Source: Gammaproteobacteria bacterium (GTDB lineage: Bacteria; Pseudomonadota; Gammaproteobacteria; Steroidobacterales; GCA-2729495). From it: a DNA stretch of 13,049 bases. The DNA lies in NCBI GenBank assembly GCA_023150055.1, contig JAKLLP010000023.1, positions 1 through 13,049 on the forward strand, written 5' to 3'. Made by a program: the position numbers and the translations under genes. Below the pieces are notes generated by a model. That model was not told where the DNA came from, did not search any database, and saw only the letters and a list, made by a program, of their open reading frames with translations. How positions within the stretch are numbered: the first letter of the stretch is position 1; the number at the start of each line of letters is the position of its first letter. Below, in pieces: positions 1-8,744 of the stretch.

Positions 1-3000
1 CTTCGTGGCGCGACCGACACGACCTTCCTGGACATCAATGGCCGTTCGCCGACGGTCCCGTCCGCGGTCCGCTACGTCATCACGCTCGATGCCGATACGC
101 GGCTGCCCCGCGACTCCGCCCGCCGCCTCATCGGCAAGATGGGCCACCCGCTCAATCAGCCGCGTTTCGACGTCACGGCGGGGCGCGTCGTCGAGGGCTA
201 TGCCGTGCTGCAGCCGCGGGTCACGCCGTCCCTGCCGCTCGGTCGGGAGGGAACCGTTTTTCAGCGCATTGTTTCGAGCGCGCCCGGCCTCGACCCCTAT
301 GCCGCGGCCGTCTCCGATGTGTATCAGGACCTGTTTGGCGAGGGGTCCTTTGCCGGCAAGGGAATCTACGACGTAGACGCCTTCGAGGCGGCGCTCGCCG
401 GTCGCGTCGCCGATGGCGCTCTCCTCAGTCACGACCTGTTCGAGGGGATTTTCGCACGGGCCGGGCTCGTGTCCGACATCGAGGTCGTCGAGGAGTTTCC
501 GGCCCGCTACGACGTCGCGGCCGCCCGCCAGCATCGATGGGCCCGGGGTGATTGGCAGCTGCTGCCGTGGCTGCTCGGCCGGCGGGATGCGACGGGGAAC
601 GAACGGTCTCACCGCCCGATTCCGCTGATCGGCATCTGGAAGATTTCCGACAACCTGCGACGGACACTGTCGGCACCGGCGGGTCTCGCCGCGCTGGCGC
701 TGGGTTGCACGCTGCCCTTGCGTGCCGCCCTGCCCTGGACCGCATTCATCCTCGGCAGTATCGCCCTGCCGGCGCTGCTGCCGCTTGCCGGCGCGATCGT
801 GCCGCGACGGCCGGGCATCACCGTGCGCAGCCATTTTCGCGCGCTGCGAAGGGATCTCTCGCTGGCCGCGCGGCAGATAGCCTTTCAGATCGTTTTTCTC
901 CCGTATCAGGCGTGGCTCATGACCGATGCGATCGGTCGGACCCTCTTCCGGCTGTTTGTCAGTCATCGCAATCTGCTCGAGTGGCTCACCGCGGCACAGG
1001 CCCAACTCAGCGCCAGGCCGGGGCTCACCGGCGTCTATCGCAGAATGAGTGGTGGCGTGACCGCCACGTGCATGTTTGGAGCCGTCACCTACCTCGCCGG
1101 AAGCGACGCCAGATGGCTGGCGGCGGCGTTCACGGGCCTGTGGTTGACGTCCCCGGCCGTCGCCATGTGGATCAGCCGCTCCGCGCGGGTCGCGAGCCGA
1201 CTGCCGTTGTCTGCTGGTGACGCGCACGCACTGCGTCTGTGCGCCCGGCGCACCTGGCGGTTTTTCGAGACCTTCGTGACAGCGGAAGATCACATGCTGC
1301 CACCGGACAATTTCCAGGAAGACCCGAGCCCGGTACTCGCCCATCGCACCTCGCCCACCAATCTCGGTCTTTACCTGCTCTCCATCGTGAGCGCACGCGA
1401 TTTCGGCTGGATAGGCACCATCGAGGCGCTGGACCGGCTCGATGCGACCCTCGAGACAATGACCCGGCTGCAGCGCTTTCGCGGACACTTCTACAACTGG
1501 TACGACACGCGCGATCTGCGCCCGCTGGATCCACGCTACGTGTCGTCGGTGGACAGCGGTAACCTCGCCGCGCACCTCATCACGGTCGCCAACGCGGCGC
1601 GGGAGTGGATCGACGCGCCGGCCGGACCGGGCGCATCTGCTGCCGGAGTCGACGACGCGTTGCGCCTGGCCAGAGAATCGCTGGAGGCGCTTGCGCCCGA
1701 CCTGCGCATACCGTCGGTCATGTGGCAGCAGCTCGAAGAGCAGATGGACTCTGTGGCCACGGCGTTACGCGCGATCGATGGTTTCAGCGGCGCTGACCTG
1801 ACACAACTGCAGGATCTGGGCTCCCATGCAGCCGCGCTCGTCGATATCGCGCGGACGCTCGCAAGCGAAGCCGGCGACGGGCATTACGGTGATTTGCTCT
1901 TCTGGACGGACGCCACCCACCGCTCGGTCGAGAGCTGGCGGCGCGACGTCAGGCAGGCGCACGCAGCCGAAGGCGCGCTGCAGGGCCGGCTCGGCAGCGT
2001 GGCGGCGACGACGAGGTCCATGGCCGGGGCGATGAGATTCGACTTTCTCCTCGACCGTCATCGCCGGCTGCTTTCCATCGGCTACCGGGTCGCCGACGGC
2101 ACGCTCGACCCGAGCTGCTACGATCTGCTCGCCTCGGAAGCACGCCTGGCAAGCTTTGTCGCGATTGCGAAAGGCGATGTGCCGAGCCGCCACTGGTTTC
2201 GTCTGGGGCGGCCGGTCACGCCTGTGGGCCATGGCGCGGCCCTGATCTCCTGGTCGGGCTCGATGTTCGAGTACCTGATGCCCTCTCTCGTCATGCGGGC
2301 ACCGGCCGGCAGCCTGCTGGAGCAGACGAGCCGCCTGATCGTGCAGCGGCAGATGCGGTACGGAGCGGAGCTCGGACTGCCATGGGGCATCTCGGAGTCG
2401 GCCTACAACGCCCGTGATCTCGAGCTCACTTATCAGTACTCCAACTTCGGCGTGCCGGGTCTTGGCCTCAAGCGCGGCCTGAGCGCGGACATCGTCGTCG
2501 CCCCGTACGCAACCGCGCTCGCGGCAATGGTCGAGCCGGGATGGGCGACGCGGAACTTCGCGCGGCTCGTCGCCCTGGGGGCGCTCGGCCGCTATGGCTT
2601 CTACGAAGCACTGGATTACACGCGCAGTCGCCTGCAGGAGGGCACGTCGGTCGCCATCGTGCGCGCGTTCATGGCGCATCACCAGGGCATGACCATCGTG
2701 GCGATCGCGAACGTTCTGCTGCACGGGATCATGCGCGAAAGGTTCCATGCGGAGCCGAGCATCCAGGCCACCGAACTGCTGCTCCAGGAACGTACGCCAC
2801 GTGACGTGTCGGTGCTACACCCCGGGGCCGAGGAAGTGCGGACGGTGGTCCGGCTCGGCGAGATCCAGCTCCCGGACGTGCGGCGCCTGCGCACGGCCGG
2901 CGAGCCTACCCCGCAGGCGCATCTGCTCTCGAACGGCCGCTACGCGGTGATGGTCACTGCTGCCGGTTCCGGCTACAGCCGCTGGCGTGACCTGGCGGTA

Positions 3001-6000
3001 ACTCGATGGCGCGAAGACACGACGCGTGACGATACTGGCAGCTACCTGTTTCTGCGGGATGTCGAAACCGGGCGGGTGTGGTCCGCCGGTTACCAGCCGT
3101 GTGCGGTGGAGCCGGACAACTACGAAGTAACCTTTGCCGAAGATCGCGTGGAGATCGTTCGCACGGATGCGCGGATCGAGACGACGCTGAAAATCGTCGT
3201 CTCGCCAGAGGACGATGCGGAGGTGCGTCACCTCTCGATCACCAATACAGGCGCCGGCGCACGGCAGATCGAGGTCACTTCCTACGCCGAGCTGGTGCTG
3301 GCGCCGCCGGCGGCCGACCTGGCACACCCGGCCTTCTCCAAACTGTTCGTGCAGACCGAGTATGTCGCCGGGCACGACGCCATCGTGGCGACCCGCCGCA
3401 AACGCTCGCCTGGTGAGCCCGAGGTCTGGGCGGCTCACCAGGTGGTCATCGAGGGCGAGGTCCTGGGGAAATGCGAGTTCGAAACGGACCGGGCGCGGTT
3501 CCTCGGCCGCGGCCGCGAGGTACGCGCACCCATCGCCCTGACGGACGGCCGACGCCTGTCGAATACCACCGGGGCGGTGCTCGACGCCATATTCGCGCGC
3601 AGATGTCGCGTACGGGTGCCGCCGGGGGCGACGGTACGCATGGCCTTCTGGACTGCAGTCGCACCGTCGCGCGAACTCGTCCTGGACCTGCTCGACAGGC
3701 ACTACGACATAAACGCGTTCGTCCGTGCGAGTACGTTGGCGTGGACGCAGGCACAGGTGCAGCTGCGTCACCTGGGCATCACGGCGGCCGAGGCCAGCCT
3801 GTTTCAGCGACTGGCGGGCCATGTGCTGTTTGCCGACTCGTCGCTGCGGCCGTCATCGGACACCATCCAGCGTGGCGGTGGCGGACCTGCGGGGCTGTGG
3901 CGGTACGGCATATCCGGTGACCTGCCGATCGTGCTGCTGCGGATCGGTGACGTCGAGGATATCGGCATCGCCCGGCAGTTGCTGCAAGCCCACGAGTACC
4001 TGCGCATGAAGCAGCTCGCCGTCGATCTCGTGATCTTGAATGAGCGCGCCGCCTCCTACGTGCAGGACCTGCAAGTGGCTTTGGAGGCGTTGGTCAGAAC
4101 GAGCCAGTCCCGCGGCCACATCGCAGCGGATTTCGCGCGCGGTTCCGTCTTCGTACTGCGAACCGACCTCATTGCCGCGGAAACGCCTGCGCTGCTCTCC
4201 GCCGTGGCGCGCGTCGTCCTCGTGAGCCAGCGTGGTGCCCTCGCCGATCAGCTCGAGCGCTCGCGCAAGCCCGCGGTGCCCACCTCGCGCACGACACCGG
4301 GCAGGGCGGCGCGGGCGGACAGCGCGGTGACGGGGCCCGCGCCGCAGGACCTGGAGTTCTTCAACGGGCTCGGCGGATTCGCGGCGGACGGCCGTGAGTA
4401 CGTCACCCTGCTGGGACCGGGACAGACCACCCCAGCGCCATGGATCAACGTCGTTGCCAATCCGGCTTTCGGCTTTCAGGTTGCGGCCGAGGGCAGCGGC
4501 TGCACCTGGGCGGTGAATAGCCGGGAGAACCAGCTCACGCCGTGGTCGAACGACCCGGTCACCGACCGGCCGGGCGAAGCCGTCTATCTGCGCGACGAAG
4601 ACACGGGCGATCTGTGGGGACCCACGACCGCACCGATGCATCACCCGGGCGCGTTCCATGCGGCACAGCACGGGCAAGGTTACAGCCGGTTCACGCACGA
4701 GTCGCAGGGCGTGGCACTCGATCTGCTCATGTACGTCCCGCTCGATGATCCCATCAAGATCTCCCGCCTGACCATCCGCAACACTTCCGGGAGGCCCCGC
4801 CGGCTTTCGGTCACGGCCTACGTGGAGTGGGTGCTCGGCCCGTCGCGAGCCGCCTGCGCTCCCTTCATCGTGACGGAGATGGACGCCGCAACGGGGGCGA
4901 TGTTCGCGCGCAATCCCTGGAATGCAATCTTCGCGTCGCGCGTGGCGTTTGCGGATTTGGCCGGCCGGCAGACTGGCTGGACGGCCGACCGGCGGGAATT
5001 TCTCGGTCGCCATGGCACGCTGGCGGAGCCCGCTGCGCTTCTCGGGACAGACCCGCTGTCCCGGCGTGTCGGCGCGGGGCTCGACCCATGCGGCGCGCTG
5101 CAGACCGAGATCCTCCTCGAGGTCGGTGACACGGTGCAGGTCGTCTTCCTTCTCGGTGAGGCCGCGGACGCAGCCAGCGCCCAGGCGCTGCTGAAACGCT
5201 ACCGTTCCGTGGACCTGGAGTCGGTCTTTCGGGGCGTGCTCGATTACTGGGAGGAAGTGCTCGGCACCGTCCAGGTGAAAACCCCGGACCGTGCGATGGA
5301 CATCGCCCTGAATCGCTGGATGCTCTATCAGACCCTGGTGTGCCGAATGTGGGCCCGTTCGGCGTTCTACCAGGCGAGCGGGGCATACGGTTTTCGCGAC
5401 CAGCTTCAGGATGCGATGGCGTTGACGGTTTCCCGGCCCGCGCTGGCGCGGGAGCACCTGCTGCGAGCAGCCGGCCGGCAATTCACCGCCGGCGACGTTC
5501 AGCACTGGTGGCTGCCCGTGACCGGCCAGGGTGTTCGCACACGAATTTCCGACGATCGCATCTGGCTTGCGTATGCGGCTGCGCACTACGTCGAAACGAC
5601 CGGGGACCTGGGCGTGCTGGACGAGAGCGTGCCTTTCATCGAGGGGCGGGCGCTGCAACCCGGCGAGCACGACGCGTACTTCCAGCCAGGGGTCTGCGAC
5701 GAGGCGGCCTCGCTCTTCGAGCACTGCGCGCGCGCACTGGACCAGGCCCTGGCTGTCGGCGCACACGGCCTGCCGCTGATCGGCACGGGCGACTGGAACG
5801 ACGGAATGAACCGGGTTGGCGAACTGGGTTGCGGCGAAAGCGTCTGGCTCGGCTGGTTCCTGCATGCGACGCTCGAGGCCTTCGTGCCCCTTGCGCAGGC
5901 GCGCAAGGACGGAGCGCGAAGCGCGCGCTGGGTGGCGCACGGCGTCGTGCTGCGGGCCGCGCTGGAACACGAGGGCTGGGACGGCGAGTGGTATCGTCGC

Positions 6001-6771
6001 GGCTATTTTGACGACGGTACGCCGCTCGGATCGGCCACGAGCGAGGAGTGTCGCATCGACTCCATCGCCCAGTCCTGGAGCGTGATCTCCGGTGCGGCCG
6101 ATGCCGCACGCGCGACGCAAGCCATGGCGGCAGTGGACAGCCAGCTCGTCCGGCGCGACAGTGGTCTCGCGCTGCTGTTCGCGCCGCCGTTCGACCGCAC
6201 GCCGCTCGATCCCGGCTATATCAAAGGCTATCCGCCCGGCATACGCGAAAACGGCGGCCAGTACACTCATGCAGCGGCGTGGTCGGTGATCGCGTTCGCT
6301 GTTCTCGGGCAGGCAGCCAGGGCGGTGGAACTGTTTTCACTGCTCAACCCCGTCAACCGCACGACCTCGCGCGCCGCGGTCCATCGCTACAAGGTCGAGC
6401 CGTACGTCACCGCGGCCGACGTCTACTCGGTCGCGCCACATGTCGGCCGCGGCGGCTGGACCTGGTACACGGGCTCGGCCGGCTGGCTGTACCGGGCCGG
6501 AATCGAGTGGATCCTGGGGTTCAAGCTGCAAGGCAGTCGATTGAGTCTTGCGCCGTGCATTCCCGCGCACTGGCCCGGCTTCGAGATCGTGTTCAGGTAT
6601 CGAAGCACCCGCTATGACATCGTGGTCGAGAACCCGACGGGCGTCATTCGCGGCGTGGCTGCCGCGGAACTGGACGGTTGTCCGCTGCCGGAGGGACCGG
6701 TCCGGATTGCGCTCGTTGACGACGGCCTGAGTCACAAGCTGCGACTCGTCCTCGGGGAGCGCCGACCGTGA
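1..6771 (+). CDS. ndvB: Cyclic beta-1,2-glucan synthase, C-terminal ~2256 residues (5' end outside window)
   Basis: Inner-membrane enzyme that builds cyclic beta-1,2-glucan from UDP-glucose for the periplasm. The reading frame is open from base 1, so the N-terminus is missing; full-length members are about 2700-2900 residues. Seen, numbered from base 1: the end of the GT84 glycosyltransferase domain with the DxD motif (LDADTRLP, D30/D32) and the Q-x-R-W motif (QHRW, 177-180); hydrophobic segments near 229-267, 292-312 and 356-396; a glycoamylase-like region starting at LPPDN (433) with NWYDT (499) and MAHHQG (891); two GT36/GH94-type beta-sandwich domains (about 960-1233 and 1449-1740); and a GH94 phosphorylase-like (alpha/alpha)6 domain (about 1744-2183) with GDWNDGMN at 1930-1937, which holds the family's catalytic acid. 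In studied homologues the GH94 part controls chain length. No frameshift or lost key residue is visible. The stop is TGA at 6769-6771. The assignment is firm; only the missing start is uncertain. Confidence 0.94.
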   Translation, partial: LRGATDTTFLDINGRSPTVPSAVRYVITLDADTRLPRDSARRLIGKMGHPLNQPRFDVTAGRVVEGYAVLQPRVTPSLPLGREGTVFQRIVSSAPGLDPYAAAVSDVYQDLFGEGSFAGKGIYDVDAFEAALAGRVADGALLSHDLFEGIFARAGLVSDIEVVEEFPARYDVAAARQHRWARGDWQLLPWLLGRRDATGNERSHRPIPLIGIWKISDNLRRTLSAPAGLAALALGCTLPLRAALPWTAFILGSIALPALLPLAGAIVPRRPGITVRSHFRALRRDLSLAARQIAFQIVFLPYQAWLMTDAIGRTLFRLFVSHRNLLEWLTAAQAQLSARPGLTGVYRRMSGGVTATCMFGAVTYLAGSDARWLAAAFTGLWLTSPAVAMWISRSARVASRLPLSAGDAHALRLCARRTWRFFETFVTAEDHMLPPDNFQEDPSPVLAHRTSPTNLGLYLLSIVSARDFGWIGTIEALDRLDATLETMTRLQRFRGHFYNWYDTRDLRPLDPRYVSSVDSGNLAAHLITVANAAREWIDAPAGPGASAAGVDDALRLARESLEALAPDLRIPSVMWQQLEEQMDSVATALRAIDGFSGADLTQLQDLGSHAAALVDIARTLASEAGDGHYGDLLFWTDATHRSVESWRRDVRQAHAAEGALQGRLGSVAATTRSMAGAMRFDFLLDRHRRLLSIGYRVADGTLDPSCYDLLASEARLASFVAIAKGDVPSRHWFRLGRPVTPVGHGAALISWSGSMFEYLMPSLVMRAPAGSLLEQTSRLIVQRQMRYGAELGLPWGISESAYNARDLELTYQYSNFGVPGLGLKRGLSADIVVAPYATALAAMVEPGWATRNFARLVALGALGRYGFYEALDYTRSRLQEGTSVAIVRAFMAHHQGMTIVAIANVLLHGIMRERFHAEPSIQATELLLQERTPRDVSVLHPGAEEVRTVVRLGEIQLPDVRRLRTAGEPTPQAHLLSNGRYAVMVTAAGSGYSRWRDLAVTRWREDTTRDDTGSYLFLRDVETGRVWSAGYQPCAVEPDNYEVTFAEDRVEIVRTDARIETTLKIVVSPEDDAEVRHLSITNTGAGARQIEVTSYAELVLAPPAADLAHPAFSKLFVQTEYVAGHDAIVATRRKRSPGEPEVWAAHQVVIEGEVLGKCEFETDRARFLGRGREVRAPIALTDGRRLSNTTGAVLDAIFARRCRVRVPPGATVRMAFWTAVAPSRELVLDLLDRHYDINAFVRASTLAWTQAQVQLRHLGITAAEASLFQRLAGHVLFADSSLRPSSDTIQRGGGGPAGLWRYGISGDLPIVLLRIGDVEDIGIARQLLQAHEYLRMKQLAVDLVILNERAASYVQDLQVALEALVRTSQSRGHIAADFARGSVFVLRTDLIAAETPALLSAVARVVLVSQRGALADQLERSRKPAVPTSRTTPGRAARADSAVTGPAPQDLEFFNGLGGFAADGREYVTLLGPGQTTPAPWINVVANPAFGFQVAAEGSGCTWAVNSRENQLTPWSNDPVTDRPGEAVYLRDEDTGDLWGPTTAPMHHPGAFHAAQHGQGYSRFTHESQGVALDLLMYVPLDDPIKISRLTIRNTSGRPRRLSVTAYVEWVLGPSRAACAPFIVTEMDAATGAMFARNPWNAIFASRVAFADLAGRQTGWTADRREFLGRHGTLAEPAALLGTDPLSRRVGAGLDPCGALQTEILLEVGDTVQVVFLLGEAADAASAQALLKRYRSVDLESVFRGVLDYWEEVLGTVQVKTPDRAMDIALNRWMLYQTLVCRMWARSAFYQASGAYGFRDQLQDAMALTVSRPALAREHLLRAAGRQFTAGDVQHWWLPVTGQGVRTRISDDRIWLAYAAAHYVETTGDLGVLDESVPFIEGRALQPGEHDAYFQPGVCDEAASLFEHCARALDQALAVGAHGLPLIGTGDWNDGMNRVGELGCGESVWLGWFLHATLEAFVPLAQARKDGARSARWVAHGVVLRAALEHEGWDGEWYRRGYFDDGTPLGSATSEECRIDSIAQSWSVISGAADAARATQAMAAVDSQLVRRDSGLALLFAPPFDRTPLDPGYIKGYPPGIRENGGQYTHAAAWSVIAFAVLGQAARAVELFSLLNPVNRTTSRAAVHRYKVEPYVTAADVYSVAPHVGRGGWTWYTGSAGWLYRAGIEWILGFKLQGSRLSLAPCIPAHWPGFEIVFRYRSTRYDIVVENPTGVIRGVAAAELDGCPLPEGPVRIALVDDGLSHKLRLVLGERRP

Positions 6772-6779
6772 GATCGTAG

Positions 6780-6819
6780 CCTGGGGTCCTGTGTACGGTC
6801 GCGTACAGACCAGCCCAGG
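6780..6819 (+). terminator. Stem-loop just after ndvB, possible terminator
   Basis: Nine bases after the ndvB stop lies a compound hairpin. The inner stem TGTACG (6792-6797) pairs perfectly with CGTACA (6802-6807) around the loop GTCG. The outer arms CCTGG/CCAGG and GGTC/GACC pair with small bulges between them. No T-run follows, so it is not a textbook rho-independent terminator. It may stabilise the 3' end or attenuate read-through into the SYLF gene. Confidence 0.4.
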
Positions 6820-6917
6820 CGGTCCGGCTAACGTCGCCACTGCTGACGGCGTTTCGGTCTGATCAGGACTGCGGCGACGCGAGCTTTTCACGGCTCGACA
6901 CCCCCGGTTCAACCTGT

Positions 6918-6928
6918 TCACATTGTGA
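6918..6928. promoter_or_regulatory. Palindrome overlapping the ribosome binding site of the SYLF gene
   Basis: TCACA-T-TGTGA is a perfect palindrome with 5-base arms and one central base. It ends inside the Shine-Dalgarno region (GAGG, 6927-6930) of the next gene. The half-sites match a Crp half-site (TGTGA), but they are turned inside-out and spaced by 1 base, not 6, so this is not a standard Crp site. It could be an operator; chance is also possible for so short a sequence. Confidence 0.25.
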
Positions 6929-6930
6929 GG
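6927..6930 (+). promoter_or_regulatory. Ribosome binding site that sets the SYLF gene start
   Basis: GAGG is followed by six bases and then ATG at 6937. An in-frame GTG at 6925 overlaps this Shine-Dalgarno sequence and would add MRKI before the signal peptide, so the ATG is preferred. Confidence 0.7.
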
Positions 6931-6936
6931 AAAATC

Positions 6937-7485
6937 ATGAAGATCTACGGAATATTGGCTGCAACCAGCCTCGCCATACTCGGTCTCGGAGCAACCACCT
7001 CATCGCTGGCTGCCGACAAGGCGGAGATCGACAGTAACGTCACCGCAACCCTCGTCGAGTTCGATGCTCTTGTCCCGTCGTACCGGGACCTGCGCGAAAA
7101 GGCCGCCGGCGTGCTGGTGTTTCCGCGTGTCACCAAGGGCGGCGTCGGTGTAGCTGGCGAGTACGGCCAGGGCGTCCTGCAGGTCGATGGCAAGACGGTC
7201 GGTTACTACAGTATCGGGTCCGCTTCGGTCGGCCTGACGCTTGGACTCGCCAGGCACAGCGAGATCATCATGTTCATGACGCAGGATGCGCTCGACAAGT
7301 TCACCAGTAGTGACGGCTGGTCGATAGGCGCAGACGCGGGTATCACCGTGGTCTCGACAGGCTCCAGTGGCGAATACGACAGCAAGACCCAGCAGAAGCC
7401 CGTTCTTGCCTTCGCCTTTGCCGAGAAGGGACTGATCGGCGACTTGTCGCTCGAAGGCTCGAAAATCACCAGGATCATGATCTAG
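6937..7485 (+). CDS. Exported SYLF (YSC84/Las17-binding) domain protein
   Basis: 182-residue protein of the SYLF family (lipid-binding domain, YSC84-like). Residues 1-26 form a clear Sec signal peptide: a basic start, a hydrophobic core (GILAATSLAILGLGA) and a likely signal peptidase I site after SSLA. No lipobox cysteine is present, so the mature protein should be soluble in the periplasm or attached to membrane lipid. The SYLF fold is shown by KAAGVLVFPRVTKGG (55-69), GYYSIGSASVGLTLG (89-103), DGWSIGADAGI (126-136) and GLIGDLSLEGSKI (165-177). Length is normal for single-domain bacterial members. Eukaryotic homologues bind phosphoinositides; the role of bacterial members is poorly known, though they are often stress-induced. 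It follows ndvB on the same strand after 165 bases containing a hairpin, so it is probably transcribed separately. The start is the ATG with a good Shine-Dalgarno sequence. Confidence 0.9.
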   Translation: MKIYGILAATSLAILGLGATTSSLAADKAEIDSNVTATLVEFDALVPSYRDLREKAAGVLVFPRVTKGGVGVAGEYGQGVLQVDGKTVGYYSIGSASVGLTLGLARHSEIIMFMTQDALDKFTSSDGWSIGADAGITVVSTGSSGEYDSKTQQKPVLAFAFAEKGLIGDLSLEGSKITRIMI

Positions 7486-7516
7486 TGTCCTGTCCCACAG
7501 ATGACTTGACTACGGT

Positions 7517-7552
7517 CGCCGCCTGTCGCGGCTCTGCCGGCCCGTGGCGGCG
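7517..7552 (+). terminator. Stem-loop after the SYLF gene, possible terminator
   Basis: CGCCGCC (7517-7523) pairs perfectly with GGCGGCG (7546-7552). The 22-base loop holds a further small CGG/CCG stem. It lies 32 bases after the SYLF stop and 32 bases before the next start codon. No T-run follows; GC-rich palindromes are common in such DNA, so confidence is low. Confidence 0.3.
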
Positions 7553-7583
7553 CGCTGCACTCACGTAGCAGACAGAGCCCGAC

Positions 7584-8423
7584 ATGGCGAGCGTATCGGA
7601 CGACCGTACCACGAAGCCGGCGACGGGCCGCAACATTGGACTACGTCGCAGGCAGAACGGCGGTTCCGCCCCTGTGTCACCCCGTCTGCAGGACATCGCG
7701 ACCGAGCTGGCGCAGCTCAGGGCAATACTCGCGGCGAGCCAGGCGCAGTCAGCTCTTGCGCAACATCGGGCCGAAGTCCTCTCCGCGACCAATGCGCGGC
7801 TGCGGAGGAAACTGCAGTCGCTGTCGAAGCAGGTTGAGCGGGTACGGCAAACGGCCTGCCACGATGAGCTGACCGGTCTGCCCGACAGAGCATTGCTGGT
7901 GGACCGGATCCAGCAGGCCATGGGCCAGGCGCTGCGCGTACGAAAGCGGGTGGCGCTGGTGTTGCTCAACCTCGAAGGCTTCAACGGCCTCAACGAGAAG
8001 TTCGGCCGTGGTACCGCCGACCGCCTTCTGTACCACGTTGCGAGGGTGCTGACGTCCTCCGTCCGGGGCAGTGACACGGTCTGCCGTTATGGAGGCGCGG
8101 AGTTCGTGCTCATTCTGCCGGGGATGAATACCGTGAACGACGCCGAGACGGTCGTGCAAAGAATCCGCGCACACCTGGCAGGATCGTTCCTCCTGAATGT
8201 CGTACCGACCCAGATGACCGTCGATGTTGGCCTGGCTCACTATCCGGGCGACGGCAGGGATTGCGTTGAGTTACTCAACCACGCCGATATCGCCCTGCAC
8301 CGGGAGCGCGCGGGCAGCGTTCCGGTGCCGGCCGGTCACCGTGCGACCGGCGCCGTAACCTGGCTGGAAGCTGGCTCAGTCGAGCCACCGCAATCGGTTT
8401 CGCGAGACGGCAGCGTCAACTGA
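7584..8423 (+). CDS. Coiled-coil GGDEF-domain protein with degenerate active site, probable c-di-GMP receptor
   Basis: 279 residues with no membrane segment or signal peptide, so cytoplasmic. Residues 33-90 are rich in Ala, Gln, Leu and charged residues and look like a coiled coil for dimerisation. A GGDEF domain follows, opening with DELTGLPDR (94-102). The signature is GGAEF (170-174), so the third-position acidic metal ligand is Ala. The first metal-binding Asp (PleD D327 position) is N129 in LLNLEGF. The guanine-contacting positions are kept (N137, D146). The inhibitory-site motif RxxD is intact as RGSD (161-164), exactly five residues before GGAEF. The terminal AK-x-x-GRN stretch is also lost (HRERAGS, 239-245). 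From PleD-type enzymes I infer no or weak diguanylate cyclase activity and retained c-di-GMP binding. The start ATG has only a weak purine stretch (CAGAG) upstream. The domain call is firm; lack of activity is inference. Confidence 0.9.
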   Translation: MASVSDDRTTKPATGRNIGLRRRQNGGSAPVSPRLQDIATELAQLRAILAASQAQSALAQHRAEVLSATNARLRRKLQSLSKQVERVRQTACHDELTGLPDRALLVDRIQQAMGQALRVRKRVALVLLNLEGFNGLNEKFGRGTADRLLYHVARVLTSSVRGSDTVCRYGGAEFVLILPGMNTVNDAETVVQRIRAHLAGSFLLNVVPTQMTVDVGLAHYPGDGRDCVELLNHADIALHRERAGSVPVPAGHRATGAVTWLEAGSVEPPQSVSRDGSVN

Positions 8424-8497
8424 TGAACCCCGGCGACGGCCACGACATTCTTCCGTGCGGCGTCGCCAGGCGCGCCGGAGGGTGGAACCGGCCCGGT

Positions 8498-8531
8498 GCG
8501 ACTGCAACTTCGCAAGGCTCGGCGACTGCAA
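8498..8531. repeat. Pair of 10-bp direct repeats
   Basis: GCGACTGCAA occurs at 8498-8507 and again at 8522-8531, start-to-start distance 24 bases. Similar but not identical bases follow each copy (CTTCGCAA and TTGCGGCA). The distance is near two helical turns plus, so a protein binding pair is possible; it could also be chance. Confidence 0.4.
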
Positions 8532-8568
8532 TTGCGGCATAGCCCCTCCGTATCGGGCGCGTTTGCGC

Positions 8569-8604
8569 GATCGTCCGCCCGATCGTCCGCCTGATCGTTC
8601 GCTG
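8569..8604. repeat. Three tandem 12-bp repeats
   Basis: Successive units are GATCGTCCGCCC, GATCGTCCGCCT and GATCGTTCGCTG at 8569-8580, 8581-8592 and 8593-8604. The first two differ in one base; the third differs from the second at three. They lie 148 bases before the next start codon, outside any supported gene. They may be iterated protein sites or a slippage-made minisatellite. Confidence 0.7.
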
Positions 8605-8740
8605 CCGCACGGACAGCGCCGCGCGGCCCGCCTACTCTCACCAGTAAGCCGAAGCGAAGAGCCCGACCCCCGAAGCGGTCAACAGTTCGGGTACCGGAAA
8701 AACCCCTTCGCGGCTCGGTCCGTCTCGACGCACCGTATTG

Positions 8741-8744
8741 AGGA
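8741..8744 (+). promoter_or_regulatory. Ribosome binding site that sets the ElaB-like gene start
   Basis: AGGA in the context TTGAGGAAA is followed by seven bases and ATG at 8752. It supports this ATG over the long in-frame upstream extension from 8455. The context resembles the leader of the SYLF gene. Confidence 0.7.

Noticed and set aside
3853..6270. 805-codon open frame on the minus strand inside ndvB (also 1765-2748 and 2815-3822)
   Set aside because: Mirror of strong third-position G/C use in ndvB. The translations are Arg/His/Gly-rich with no recognisable domain, and the plus-strand frame is a clear NdvB.
6925..6939. GTG start at 6925 for the SYLF gene
   Set aside because: The GTG is part of the Shine-Dalgarno stretch; ATG 6937 gives a normal signal peptide with correct spacing.
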